Assembly: GCF_020567525.1 (NCBI RefSeq)
Contig: NZ_JAJCVI010000005.1
Span: 418,974-482,973, forward strand
DNA length: 64,000 nt
Source of the DNA: Halorubellus salinus
GTDB lineage: Archaea > Halobacteriota > Halobacteria > Halobacteriales > Natrialbaceae
Direction: 5' to 3'
Position 1 is the stretch's first letter. Each line of letters starts with the position of its first letter. Under the pieces are notes generated by a model. It was given only the letters and a program-made list of their open reading frames with translations. It ran no database searches and was not told where the DNA came from. Below, in pieces: positions 1 to 9,294 of the stretch. The translations under genes were made by a program, and so were the position numbers.

Positions 1-379
1 CGGGGAGGAAGAACCACGCGACGTGCGGGTAGTCCGCCGTCCAGGGGGCTTCGACTTCGAGGTCGGCGAGGAGTTCGCGCTGCGCCCATCGGTAGATCGG
101 GTACGGGACGTCGTCCCAGTCGCGTTTGTCGGTCCGCCAGAGCGCGCTCGGCGTCTCGGTGTTCCCGAGCCAGTACGCCTGGCTGTCGTCGTAACAGAAC
201 AGCGCGACGTCGCCGTTGTCCATCTCGAACCGCACGCCCGTCCAGCCGTTCGGTGGCTGGTAGTGGGGCGTGGTCTCGGTCGCACCGAGGTTGTCGTCGA
301 GGTCGGAGAACAGCTGCTCGTGGACCTGCTGGTCGGTCCAGCGGCCCTGCGAGTACCGGAAGCGAAGGGGGCGTGCCAC
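1..379 (-). CDS. Conserved haloarchaeal protein (DUF5784-like), 3' end cut by window
   Basis: The minus frame is open from the window edge to an upstream stop at 530-532. Starting at the GTG at 377-379 the protein begins ARPLRFRYSQGRWTDQQ and continues with DMENGD-like and WLGNTETPS motifs, then WAQRELLADL and the edge-truncated PHVAWFFLP. This matches my memory of the haloarchaeal family DUF5784, whose members start with ARPLRFRYS; the function is unknown. In-frame ATG codons at 404-406 and 515-517 would add an N-terminal tail unlike the family, so I prefer the GTG. The remaining two thirds of the protein lies outside the window. The family name is from memory and needs a profile search; the reading frame itself is secure. 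Confidence 0.7.
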   Translation of the reverse strand, partial: MARPLRFRYSQGRWTDQQVHEQLFSDLDDNLGATETTPHYQPPNGWTGVRFEMDNGDVALFCYDDSQAYWLGNTETPSALWRTDKRDWDDVPYPIYRWAQRELLADLEVEAPWTADYPHVAWFFLP

Positions 380-598
380 GTCCCCCGGTACGCCCCCCTG
401 CCACATGAGAGCCACGGCATGCGCGCGCTCTTCGACCGCGGACCTGTCGACGGTCGCGACGGTTCGAGCGCGTCGCGAAGCCAGTGGGGCTACGGAGACG
501 GTCGAGGAGAGCGGCATCACCTTTCCATTTCATGCCATGTGAGTCCATACCGCCGACAGGTTCAAATGAAGACCTCCCCTAGCATGCTGATGGTTACC

Positions 599-772
599 AT
601 GTCGATGGGTGCTTACGACGAGGACGAATACGAACGCCGCGAGGAGAAGTCGACGCACGTCGACGCGGACTTCGACGACGAGCGGACGGTATACCACGGC
701 CAGGTCGAGTACGACTCGGGCGAATCCACCGAGGAACTCCTCGACCAGTTCAAGGAACTCCAAGACGAGTAA
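599..772 (+). CDS. Small acidic haloarchaeal protein (DUF5786-like)
   Basis: This 57-residue protein starts MSMGAYDEDEYERREEK and ends LLDQFKELQDE. It is almost wholly charged, with the pattern YHGQVEYDSGESTEELLDQF that I recall as conserved in the haloarchaeal family DUF5786. No function is known; length and composition suggest a small soluble, perhaps partner-binding protein. The start at 599-601 fits the family N-terminus; an ATG at 590-592 would add three residues. It is divergent from the gene at 1-379, so the roughly 220 bases between them should hold both promoters. Confidence 0.75.
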   Translation: MSMGAYDEDEYERREEKSTHVDADFDDERTVYHGQVEYDSGESTEELLDQFKELQDE

Positions 773-856
773 CCGCGACGCCCAGGGGACGTCGCGGAGG
801 ACGATTCGACGCCACCGTCGCCAGCCGCAGCACTCTCCTCGCATCGAGCGACTGGC

Positions 857-1663
857 TCACGTCGAGAGCGCGCTTCCGTCGTCGACGCCGGCGAGCGTCA
901 GCCCGACCGAGAGCGCCGTCGCCGCCGCCACCGCGAGCACGTGCCCGAGCAGCACGACGAGCAGCACCGGCCGGTCGAGGACGAACGGTACGAACACCAG
1001 CTGGACCGCGGCGAACGCGAGGTTCAACCCGTCGGCGCGAGCGAACGCGCGACTCCGAGCCGGGTCGAACTCGAACGTGTACGCGCGCCAGACCGCCGCG
1101 ACCGCCGCCCACCAGCTCGTCCCGATGCGGTAGACGACGTCCCAGAGGACGAGCAGCGTCAGGTACGTCGCGAGCACCGGCGGTTCGTCACCGAGGAGCG
1201 TCGCGACCAGGGGGTCGGTCGCGACGCGTGGATCGTACACGAACAGGTGCGTGACGACCGCGACGAACGCGAGCACGCCCAGGACGACCTCGACGTTCGA
1301 CCCGAACAGGAGCCGGCGGTAGGACTCCGGCGCGTCGAGCTCGCGGATGCGTCTCGCGTACGCCAGCATGAGTGCGCTCCCGATGGCGGCGACCGCGACC
1401 GCGGCCGTGCCGACGACGGCGCCCGCCCACAGGCCGTACAGCGCCGCGACGACGAGCACGCCCGCCTCGAACGCGAGCACCTGGATGCCGATGGCGGTCG
1501 AGGAGTCGATGTCGACGCCCGGGAGCGCGCCGACGATGCTCTCGTACACCCACGCGTCCCCGTACTGCGCGTCGGCGTACGCCTCCTGGGGCGAGCCGTC
1601 GGCCGCGGCGTCGTCGCCCATCGGCTGAAGCGAGTCATCGGCGTCGTCTGAGCGGCGGGTCAC
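857..1663 (-). CDS. Multi-pass membrane protein of unknown function
   Basis: A 268-residue protein with a hydrophilic N-terminus (about 60 residues, containing QEAYADAQYGDAWVYESIVG) followed by about six hydrophobic segments, including VLVVAALYGLWAGAVVG, VVLGVLAFVAVVTHLFV and LLVVLLGHVLAVAAATAL. The GTG start at 1661-1663 overlaps the stop of the upstream gene by four bases (GTGA), indicating translational coupling; an internal ATG at 1619-1621 would lose 14 residues. Haloarchaeal genomes carry many such uncharacterised membrane proteins and I cannot assign this one to a transporter class. Its coupling to an NAD-binding protein hints at a joint membrane-associated role, which is inference. 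Confidence 0.75.
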   Translation of the reverse strand: MTRRSDDADDSLQPMGDDAAADGSPQEAYADAQYGDAWVYESIVGALPGVDIDSSTAIGIQVLAFEAGVLVVAALYGLWAGAVVGTAAVAVAAIGSALMLAYARRIRELDAPESYRRLLFGSNVEVVLGVLAFVAVVTHLFVYDPRVATDPLVATLLGDEPPVLATYLTLLVLWDVVYRIGTSWWAAVAAVWRAYTFEFDPARSRAFARADGLNLAFAAVQLVFVPFVLDRPVLLVVLLGHVLAVAAATALSVGLTLAGVDDGSALST

Positions 1664-2592
1664 TGCAGGCCGGGGCTCCCGCCCTGGAGTGGACTCCCGC
1701 CGCTCCCGTTCGCCGACCGGGAGAGCGCACGACGGACCGCCGAGTCGAACGGCGTCAACGCGACGTCGATCTCGTCGGCGAGCCGGTCGTCTTCGACCAC
1801 GACCGGGTTCTTCAACCCCTCGATGAGGGGGTGAGCGACCGATTTCGGGACGTTCGAGACGAGGTCCACCCAGTACGCCGACAGCCGCGGCGTCAACACT
1901 GGGACGGGGACGACGTACAGTCGCTTCCCCATCGCTTCGGCGGTACGTTCGAGCATCTCGCGGTACGTGAGGACGTCCGGGCCGCCTATCTCGTAGGTCT
2001 CGCCGGCGGTCTGCGGGCGACTGAGGACGCCCGTGAGGTACCCGACGACGTCGCTCACGGCGATGGGTTGACAGGGCGTGTTCACCCACCGGGGCGTTAT
2101 CATCACGGGGAGTCGCCCGACGAGCTGCGTTATCATCTCGAAGCTCACGGAGCCCGCGCCGACGATGATGGCGGCGCGTAGCGTCGTCAGCTCGAACTCG
2201 CCCTCGCGGAGCACGCGTTCGACGCTCCGACGGGACGCGAGGTGCTCGCTGAGGTCCTCGCCTTCCTCGCCGAGGCCGCCGAGGTAGACGACGCGTTCGA
2301 CGCCCGCGGCGTCGGCCGCCGCGACGAAGTTCCGCGCCGCGCGCTCGTCGCGCTCGGCGAAGTCCTCGCCGCTCCGCATCGAGTGCACGAGGTAGTACGC
2401 GACGTCGACGTCGTCGAACGCGTCCTCGAGGCTCTCGGGGTCGAGGAGGTCGCCCTCGTGGACCTCGACCTCGTTCCCGGGGTAGTCCTCGCGGTTCCGG
2501 ACCAGCGCGACGACGTCGTGGTCGCCCGCGATGAGCGCGGGGATCAACTCGCCGCCGACGAACCCCGTCGCACCGGTCACCAGCACGCGCAT
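1660..2592 (-). CDS. NAD(P)H-binding atypical SDR (NDUFA9/NmrA-like)
   Basis: The 310-residue protein opens with a Rossmann dinucleotide-binding motif, GATGFVG at residues 7-13, followed by an acidic second strand region (VEVHEGDLLD) and a YYLVHSM segment. This is the layout of atypical short-chain dehydrogenases related to the complex I subunit NDUFA9 and to NmrA. The classical Tyr-x-x-x-Lys pair is not evident, as is usual for this group, so it may sense or bind NAD(P) rather than catalyse. A TATA-like CCTTAAG lies about 27-32 bases upstream on the minus strand. It is the first gene of a two-gene operon with the membrane protein at 857-1663. Confidence 0.85.
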   Translation of the reverse strand: MRVLVTGATGFVGGELIPALIAGDHDVVALVRNREDYPGNEVEVHEGDLLDPESLEDAFDDVDVAYYLVHSMRSGEDFAERDERAARNFVAAADAAGVERVVYLGGLGEEGEDLSEHLASRRSVERVLREGEFELTTLRAAIIVGAGSVSFEMITQLVGRLPVMITPRWVNTPCQPIAVSDVVGYLTGVLSRPQTAGETYEIGGPDVLTYREMLERTAEAMGKRLYVVPVPVLTPRLSAYWVDLVSNVPKSVAHPLIEGLKNPVVVEDDRLADEIDVALTPFDSAVRRALSRSANGSGGSPLQGGSPGLQ

Positions 2593-2688
2593 ACCACGGG
2601 GTCGGGCCGCCGCCGTCTTAAGGGTGCCTCCAACGCAGTCGAGACGAACTCGCGGTCGCGCACCAGCCGATATCGCGCTCGGGGACGG

Positions 2689-3606
2689 TCAGTCCCAGCC
2701 GGGCGTCTCCGGCGCACCCCTGGCTTCCTCGACGCGCTCGCCGAGTGCGGGCTCGGCGTCGTCCTCGGCGTTCGTCGCGTCGGCGCCGTCGGCGCGAGCC
2801 TGCCAGTCGTCGATGGCGGCGCCGACCCACGAGTCGGCGTCGAGCGCGCGAGCGCGGTAGCGCTCGTAGGCGTCGTCGTTCCGGTCGAGCATCCCGGGGC
2901 TGGCGGCGGCCGCCGTGCCGACGAACTCCGCGCGGTCGTCGTCGGTCGGCTCGCCTGCCGCGAGACGGTCGACGCGTCCGTCGAGCGCGTCCGGCTCGGG
3001 GTGCGCGAACACCTTCCCGCCGAGCGCCTGTGGCCCGAACAGCGGCGCGGCGTCCTCGGGTACCGATTTCTCGACGAGGCGTTCGCCTGGTTCGCCGAAC
3101 TCGCGCTCGACGCGCTCGCAGACCGACTCCACGTCCATGAGGAGGTTCCGGCCCGGGTAGGTCGCGCACTCGTCGGGGTACAGGTCGTCGCCGTGGATGC
3201 GGCACTGGAGCGATTCGGGGTCGAGGAACGCGCACGTCGGCAGCCACGTCGACTCGTCGGTGCCGACAGGTGCCACGGGCTTGGGGGGCTTGCGGAGGCC
3301 GACGAAGAACGCGGGGCGGCCCGCGATGGCCGCGACGTCGAACCCGTCGACGTCGACGGTGCGCCCGGATGCGGCATCGTCGGACTCGTTCTCGCTCGCC
3401 GGGTCGCGCTCCCAGAGCCGCGGCGTGAGCGCGTCCCCGAACCCGGCGTTCACGAAGTCCCGGACCTCGTCGCGAGTGAGCGGCACGAGGTTGTAGACGT
3501 CGTCGAGCGGGCGCTCCGGGCCGACGCGCTCGTGGTCGTCCGGCGTCGCCGAGAGCGCTCGCCAGTCCACGCAACAGCCCGCGCAGCCCTCGCAGTTCAC
3601 GCGCAT
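2689..3606 (-). CDS. YkgJ-family cysteine-cluster protein
   Basis: The 305-residue protein begins MRVNCEGCAGCCVDW, with cysteines at residues 5, 8, 11 and 12 giving the CxxCxxCC hallmark of the YkgJ family. A second cysteine group (PTCAFLDPESLQCRIHG and YPDECATYPG) follows near the middle. The family is thought to bind zinc or an Fe-S cluster, and its role is unknown. The C-terminal third is acidic and low in complexity. A TATA-like GCTTTTCG about 30 bases upstream supports the ATG at 3604-3606. It is a single gene between unrelated neighbours. Confidence 0.85.
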   Translation of the reverse strand: MRVNCEGCAGCCVDWRALSATPDDHERVGPERPLDDVYNLVPLTRDEVRDFVNAGFGDALTPRLWERDPASENESDDAASGRTVDVDGFDVAAIAGRPAFFVGLRKPPKPVAPVGTDESTWLPTCAFLDPESLQCRIHGDDLYPDECATYPGRNLLMDVESVCERVEREFGEPGERLVEKSVPEDAAPLFGPQALGGKVFAHPEPDALDGRVDRLAAGEPTDDDRAEFVGTAAAASPGMLDRNDDAYERYRARALDADSWVGAAIDDWQARADGADATNAEDDAEPALGERVEEARGAPETPGWD

Positions 3607-3705
3607 ACTTCACACACTACGGCGTCGCCCTACGAAAAGCACCCGGACGCACCCCCGGTGATCGGATCGGTGCGTCGCCGCAGCAGCGCTCACACCCGCG
3701 AAGAC

Positions 3706-3981
3706 TCACGAGAACAAGTACAGCCATGGTACGTCGCCCGTGCCCGTCGCGGTGCCCGTTTCGTCCGTACTCGCTGCCGCGACGCCGTCCCAGGACCCCT
3801 CGACGGCCTCCCAGCCCTCCTCGCGGCCACCGATGGGGTGCATGGTCGTCACGTCGTCGTCGTGCGACCAGACGTCCGCCATCGCACTCGCGTCCCCGTT
3901 CGCCATCGCCTCCAGGGCGCCGTAGAACCGGTCGAAAGCCGCTCGAACGTCACGCTCCGCCGTTACGGCTGTCGAAGCCAT
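3706..3981 (-). CDS. NTF2/SnoaL-like protein, lacking the C-terminal half
   Basis: The 91-residue protein contains RAAFDRFYGALEAMANGD, then MADVWSHDDDVTTMHPIGG and GWEAVEGSWDGV, which match the first half of SnoaL/NTF2-like cone-fold proteins in haloarchaea. Those are normally about 130-150 residues. Here the frame switches to a low-complexity tail (TGTATGTGD) and stops, so the last beta strands of the fold are missing. It may be a decayed gene or a short stand-alone version. An in-frame GTG at 3991-3993 would add four residues; the ATG at 3979-3981 sits better behind the TATA-like GCGTATAC. Confidence 0.55.
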   Translation of the reverse strand: MASTAVTAERDVRAAFDRFYGALEAMANGDASAMADVWSHDDDVTTMHPIGGREEGWEAVEGSWDGVAAASTDETGTATGTGDVPWLYLFS

Positions 3982-4089
3982 TACGACGCTCACTTAAGTA
4001 TACGCTCATCGGGTATCTAACTCGGAAATACCGCACGCGGTCGTGCCGCAACTCGAACCTTGATGGCTCGGCACCCGGTTGTCGAGTCT

Positions 4090-5019
4090 ATGAGCGCGAT
4101 GCCGGAATCAGTCGTCGTGACGGGTGCACTGGGTGGTGCGGGTCGGTGGGTCGTCGACAGACTCGCCGACACGGACGCCGATATCCTCGCCATCGACCAG
4201 GGACTCCCCGAGGCAGCGGGGCCCGAGGGCGTGGACTTCAGGGCCGCCGACCTCACCGATTGCGGCGAGACGTTCGACCTCCTCGACCGGACGAGACCGG
4301 ACGCGGTCGTCCACCTCGCCGCGATCCCCGACCCCCTGAATCACGCCGGGAGTCGCGTCTTCCGGAACAACGTCCTCAGTACGTACAACGTCCTCGACAT
4401 CGCGGGACGCGTCGGCGCGGACGTCGCATGGACGTCGAGCGAGTCCGCGTACGGGTTCCCGTTCGCCACGGAGATACGCCCGCCGGAATACCTCCCTATC
4501 GACGAGTCACACCCGATGCGGCCCGAGGACCCCTACGGGACGTCGAAGGTGCTCGGCGAGACCGTCGCGGACATGGTCGTGCGACGGGACGGCATCTCGG
4601 TGACCTCCATCCGGCCGTCGTGGATCCAGTACCCGGGGTCGTACGTCGCCTGCGACGTACAGAACGAGTTCGACATCGAGGCGCTGGCGGCCGACCCCGT
4701 CGGCGCCGTCGGCGGCGGCACGGGGAACTTCTGGTCGTACGTCGACGTCCGGGACGTCGCGGACATGATAGTCGGGACCCTCGAGGCCGACCGCGACGGC
4801 CACGAGGCGTTCAACTGTCACGCGAAAGATAACTTCGTGGACGTCCCGACCCGAGCGCTCTTCGACGCCCTCCTCGGCGACGTCCCCGACCCCTGCGACC
4901 TCGACGACGACGAGTCCGCGTTCTCGATGGCGAAAGCCGAATCCGAACTCGACTGGTCGCCGTCGCACACGTGGCGAACGGCCAGGAACGAATCGGTCGA
5001 CGGGCCAACGTTCGACTGA
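4090..5019 (+). CDS. NAD-dependent epimerase/dehydratase family oxidoreductase
   Basis: A 309-residue extended SDR. The dinucleotide-binding loop GALGGAG is at residues 12-18, the acidic end of the second strand is AIDQG, and the catalytic pair is Y149-K153 in PYGTSK. The upstream serines TSSESAYG complete the triad. Haloarchaeal relatives are annotated as NAD(P)-dependent oxidoreductases acting on sugars or uronic acids; the substrate here cannot be read from sequence. The ATG at 4090 is preferred over upstream in-frame codons at 4060-4063 because it leaves only six residues before the first beta strand. The last nine codons and the stop lie in the first, partial unit of the 41-bp tandem repeat that follows. 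Confidence 0.85.
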   Translation: MSAMPESVVVTGALGGAGRWVVDRLADTDADILAIDQGLPEAAGPEGVDFRAADLTDCGETFDLLDRTRPDAVVHLAAIPDPLNHAGSRVFRNNVLSTYNVLDIAGRVGADVAWTSSESAYGFPFATEIRPPEYLPIDESHPMRPEDPYGTSKVLGETVADMVVRRDGISVTSIRPSWIQYPGSYVACDVQNEFDIEALAADPVGAVGGGTGNFWSYVDVRDVADMIVGTLEADRDGHEAFNCHAKDNFVDVPTRALFDALLGDVPDPCDLDDDESAFSMAKAESELDWSPSHTWRTARNESVDGPTFD

Positions 5020-5306
5020 CAGCGGAGGAGGAAGCGGTCGACGGGCCGACGTTCGACTGACAGCGGAGGAGGAAGCGGTCGACGGGCCGACGTTCGACTG
5101 ACAGCGGAGGAGGAAGCGGTCGACGGGCCGACGTTCGACTGACAGCGGAGGAGGAAGCGGTCGACGGGCCGACGTTCGACTGACAGCGGAGGAGGAAGCG
5201 GTCGACGGGCCGACGTTCGACTGACAGCGGAGGAGGAAGCGGTCGACGGGCCGACGTTCGACTGACAGCGGAAGAGGAAGCGGTCGACGGGCCAACGTTC
5301 GACTGA
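4990..5306. repeat. 41-bp tandem repeat, seven full copies plus a partial copy inside a CDS
   Basis: Seven head-to-tail copies of a 41-bp unit run from 5020 to 5306, each ending in GTTCGACTGA. A partial copy (4990-5019) forms the 3' end of the epimerase gene, including its stop codon. Copies are nearly identical. The partial first copy and the last copy share GGCCAACG where inner copies have GGCCGACG, and the last copy also has GGAAGAGG in place of GGAGGAGG. Forty-one is not a multiple of three, so the array does not extend one reading frame in a regular way. The rest of the gene-free stretch, 5307-5357, holds nothing I recognise. Confidence 0.97.
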
Positions 5307-5357
5307 CGCACCGCTGGCGGCGTGCGAGCGACGCGACTCGCTCGCGCGCGGCGGGGT

Positions 5358-5957
5358 CTACACGCCGAGCCACTCGTCGTCGCGGACGGGGTAGCCGTTC
5401 CGCCGGCAGTGCTTCGCCGCTTCCCGACGCACGTCGCGGCTCCCGGGGAGCGCCTCCTTCTCGTGGATTCGCTCGACGATCCAGTCGGCGATGACGCGGA
5501 TCGGTTCGTCGTCGTCGTCGGCGTCGACGTCCTCGAGTGCGACGAACGTCTGCTCGTAGCCATCGCGCTGTGACTCGGGGAACTCCGGGTTCGAGAGGGT
5601 CGCCGCTGCCTCCACGACGCGCTTCATCGCGCCGGCGACGGTCGGCCGCTGGACGCGCTTGAGGACGGCGTCGGGTGAGTCGAACGTCTCCACCTCCGCG
5701 TCCGGGACGAGTTCGCTGACGGCGTACGTGCCGTCGGCCGACTCGACTTCGTGGTCGCCGACCGCGGCGACGACCTCGTGCCCTGTCGCCGGGAACGCGA
5801 CGGGCTCGAGTTTCGCGTCCAGTTCGACGAGCTCGGCCGGATCGACCGGTGGTTCGGGCTCGTCGGCGCGCGCGACGGCCGCCTTCATGTCGCGCTCGCG
5901 CTGGCGTCTGTCGGCGTCGTCCGCCTGTTTCTCTCGACCACTCTTGTTGTCTGCCAT
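5358..5957 (-). CDS. Conserved haloarchaeal protein (DUF5789-like)
   Basis: The 199-residue protein begins MADNKSGREKQADDADRRQR, a basic amphipathic N-terminus, then has FPATGHEVVAAVGDHEVESADGTY and a conserved C-terminal block (IVERIHEKEALPGSRDVRRE followed by NGYPVRDDEWLGV). I recall this pattern as haloarchaeal family DUF5789; no function is known. The ATG at 5955-5957 gives the family N-terminus; upstream in-frame codons add 13 residues that do not fit. The gene is transcribed towards the 41-bp repeat array and is divergent from the small zinc-ribbon gene at 6102. Confidence 0.75.
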   Translation of the reverse strand: MADNKSGREKQADDADRRQRERDMKAAVARADEPEPPVDPAELVELDAKLEPVAFPATGHEVVAAVGDHEVESADGTYAVSELVPDAEVETFDSPDAVLKRVQRPTVAGAMKRVVEAAATLSNPEFPESQRDGYEQTFVALEDVDADDDDEPIRVIADWIVERIHEKEALPGSRDVRREAAKHCRRNGYPVRDDEWLGV

Positions 5958-6101
5958 TCGATACCATACGTCATCCTTGGGCATAACGCTGTGCACGAGC
6001 GGTCACTGCGAGAGCACTTCCAGCGACGACGGCGGCGGCGCACCGCGCACCCGAACCACCCCGGAGAAAGACACTTGCGGCGCCAGCACCGACGTCGAGA
6101 C

Positions 6102-6347
6102 GTGACGACCGACCCCTGCGACGGCTGCGGGAAGCGCGTCCGCGTCGCCGGCGGCATCGGCGACATGTGGACCGCCACCGGCCCCTCCGGCGGGATGACC
6201 CTCGAGTTCGACGACGGCAGCGAGGAGTTCCTCTGCTTCGACTGCATCGAGGCGCTCCCCGACGACCCGACGCCGGACGACGTCCCCGACGTCGACTCCT
6301 CGAACGACGGCGGCGAGGAGACGACCGAGGACGGCGTGGACCCGTAA
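6102..6347 (+). CDS. Small zinc-ribbon-like haloarchaeal protein
   Basis: This 81-residue protein starts with GTG (VTTDPCDGCGKRVRV) and carries two Cys-x-x-Cys pairs, CDGC near residue 6 and CFDC near residue 46, as expected for a single-zinc treble-clef or ribbon. The acidic tail after ALPDDPT is unstructured in appearance. No function is known. It is probably cotranscribed with the membrane protein that starts 33 bases downstream. The GTG was chosen because the protein begins directly before the first Cys pair and the upstream reading frame is antisense to another gene. Confidence 0.7.
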   Translation: MTTDPCDGCGKRVRVAGGIGDMWTATGPSGGMTLEFDDGSEEFLCFDCIEALPDDPTPDDVPDVDSSNDGGEETTEDGVDP

Positions 6348-6379
6348 CGCAGTTTGCGCTCGCACCCGTACCGGCGAAC

Positions 6380-6685
6380 ATGGTCGCCTCTCGCCGCCGG
6401 CTCGTGCTCGCGCTCGCGCTCGCAGTCGTCGGCTCGATCGTCCTCGGCGGCGTCCTCGTGACGGTCCTGGAGCGGTCGGCGGGCGGCCTCGGTGCGGCCG
6501 GCGACCCGCTCGTGCTCGCAGCGGTCGTCGGGCTCCTGGGTATCGTCCTCGGCGCGGCGGTCGCGAACGCGCTCGCGGGCCCCGGCGGGCCGAGTGGTCC
6601 GGACGGGCCGACGCCCGCGGACGAACGACGCGAGGCCAACGAGTGGCGCGACCCGCCGGGCGTCGACGTCGACGACGAGGAGTGA
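6380..6685 (+). CDS. Small membrane protein with two transmembrane helices
   Basis: A 101-residue protein with two hydrophobic segments, LVLALALAVVGSIVLGGVLV (about residues 8-27) and PLVLAAVVGLLGIVLGAAVA (about residues 43-62). A Gly/Pro-rich linker and an acidic tail follow (GPGGPSGPDGPT, DVDDEE). No family is recognised. It lies between the zinc-ribbon gene and the helicase on the same strand; the helicase has its own TATA-like box, so cotranscription with it is not required. Confidence 0.65.
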   Translation: MVASRRRLVLALALAVVGSIVLGGVLVTVLERSAGGLGAAGDPLVLAAVVGLLGIVLGAAVANALAGPGGPSGPDGPTPADERREANEWRDPPGVDVDDEE

Positions 6686-6777
6686 GTCGCCGCGCGCCAA
6701 CGGCGACGCCACGGTTGCTGCGCGGTGCCGGTCGCGGGAAGAAGGGCTTTTGCGCGCGGCGTCCTCGGGATAGGATA

Positions 6778-8589
<1,812 letters not shown>

Positions 8590-8644
8590 CCGTCGGCCGG
8601 TCGTGGCGGCCGACGACGGCGCGTACGGTGGTCGCGGCGACTGC

Positions 8645-8728
8645 TCAGATGAAGCTGATGGCGTACGCGACGCCGGAGAGCACCATCATGCCGACCATGA
8701 GGACGGCGAACAGCTGTTGTCGGTCCAT
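8645..8728 (-). CDS. 27-residue single-helix membrane protein
   Basis: A very short frame, starting MDRQQLFAVLMVGMMVLSG and ending in FI. It is a basic-acidic cap of four residues followed by one hydrophobic helix. I recall similar short MDRQQL-like proteins upstream of other genes in haloarchaea but cannot name a family. The sequence CCTTCAAATCC about 30 bases upstream could be its TATA region. Its position between a plus-strand helicase and a minus-strand membrane gene rules out its being the end of a longer gene. Expression evidence is needed to settle it. Confidence 0.5.
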   Translation of the reverse strand: MDRQQLFAVLMVGMMVLSGVAYAISFI

Positions 8729-8832
8729 GCGGACGTGTTCCGCCCGCAGGGATTTGAAGGGTTCGGACGGGTCAGGGCTCGATACGCCTCCGCCCGCGTC
8801 TCGCCGTTTTCGTCCGGCGTGGGGCGGCCGCG

Positions 8833-9129
8833 TCAGGCGTCGGTGCCGTACGGCGCGGCCTGCTCCTCGGGGTCGGGCGTCGTCCGCCGGTAGCGCGTGA
8901 CCCGGAGGTAGATGTACGCGGCGGCGACGACGACGCCCGCCCACGTCAGCGACGCGGCGAACGCGCTCGTCACCGTCGCGGCGACCTCGCTGGGAGTCCC
9001 GCCGAGCGGGTCGACGAACCACCCGAGGACGACCGCCGCGACCTCGCCAGCGAGCCGGAATCCGAAGAGCAATACGACGACCGTGGCGGCCTCGCCGAGG
9101 ACGGCGGACCGGTCTCGTTCTGGACGCAT
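8833..9129 (-). CDS. Small membrane protein
   Basis: A 98-residue protein with two or three hydrophobic segments (EAATVVVLLFGFRLAGEVAA, a WF-turn, and FAASLTWAGVVVAAAYIYL), then a basic stop-transfer RVTRYRRT and a short acidic tail. No family is recognised. The minus-strand promoter is clear: CTTTTATTG lies about 25 bases before the ATG at 9127-9129. It may be cotranscribed with the 27-residue protein downstream. Confidence 0.7.
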   Translation of the reverse strand: MRPERDRSAVLGEAATVVVLLFGFRLAGEVAAVVLGWFVDPLGGTPSEVAATVTSAFAASLTWAGVVVAAAYIYLRVTRYRRTTPDPEEQAAPYGTDA

Positions 9130-9294
9130 CGTACCCCTGGCTTCCCGCTACCCAATAAAAGGGGGTCGTGGTCGTTCGCGCCGTTCACGACGGTTCACGA
9201 GAAGATTCGAACGGCCGCGAGCGAGGCTCTTGGAACTTCTCGGGTGGTTTTGAACGACCGAAATGCGGCTCGGTATCGCGACACGTGCCCGAAC

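Noticed and set aside
2242..4020. Long plus-strand frame of 592 codons
   Set aside because: It runs antisense to three well-supported genes and is an artefact of high GC content, in which stop codons are rare.
4990..5306. CRISPR array
   Set aside because: Units abut with no unique spacers, and no cas genes are in the window.
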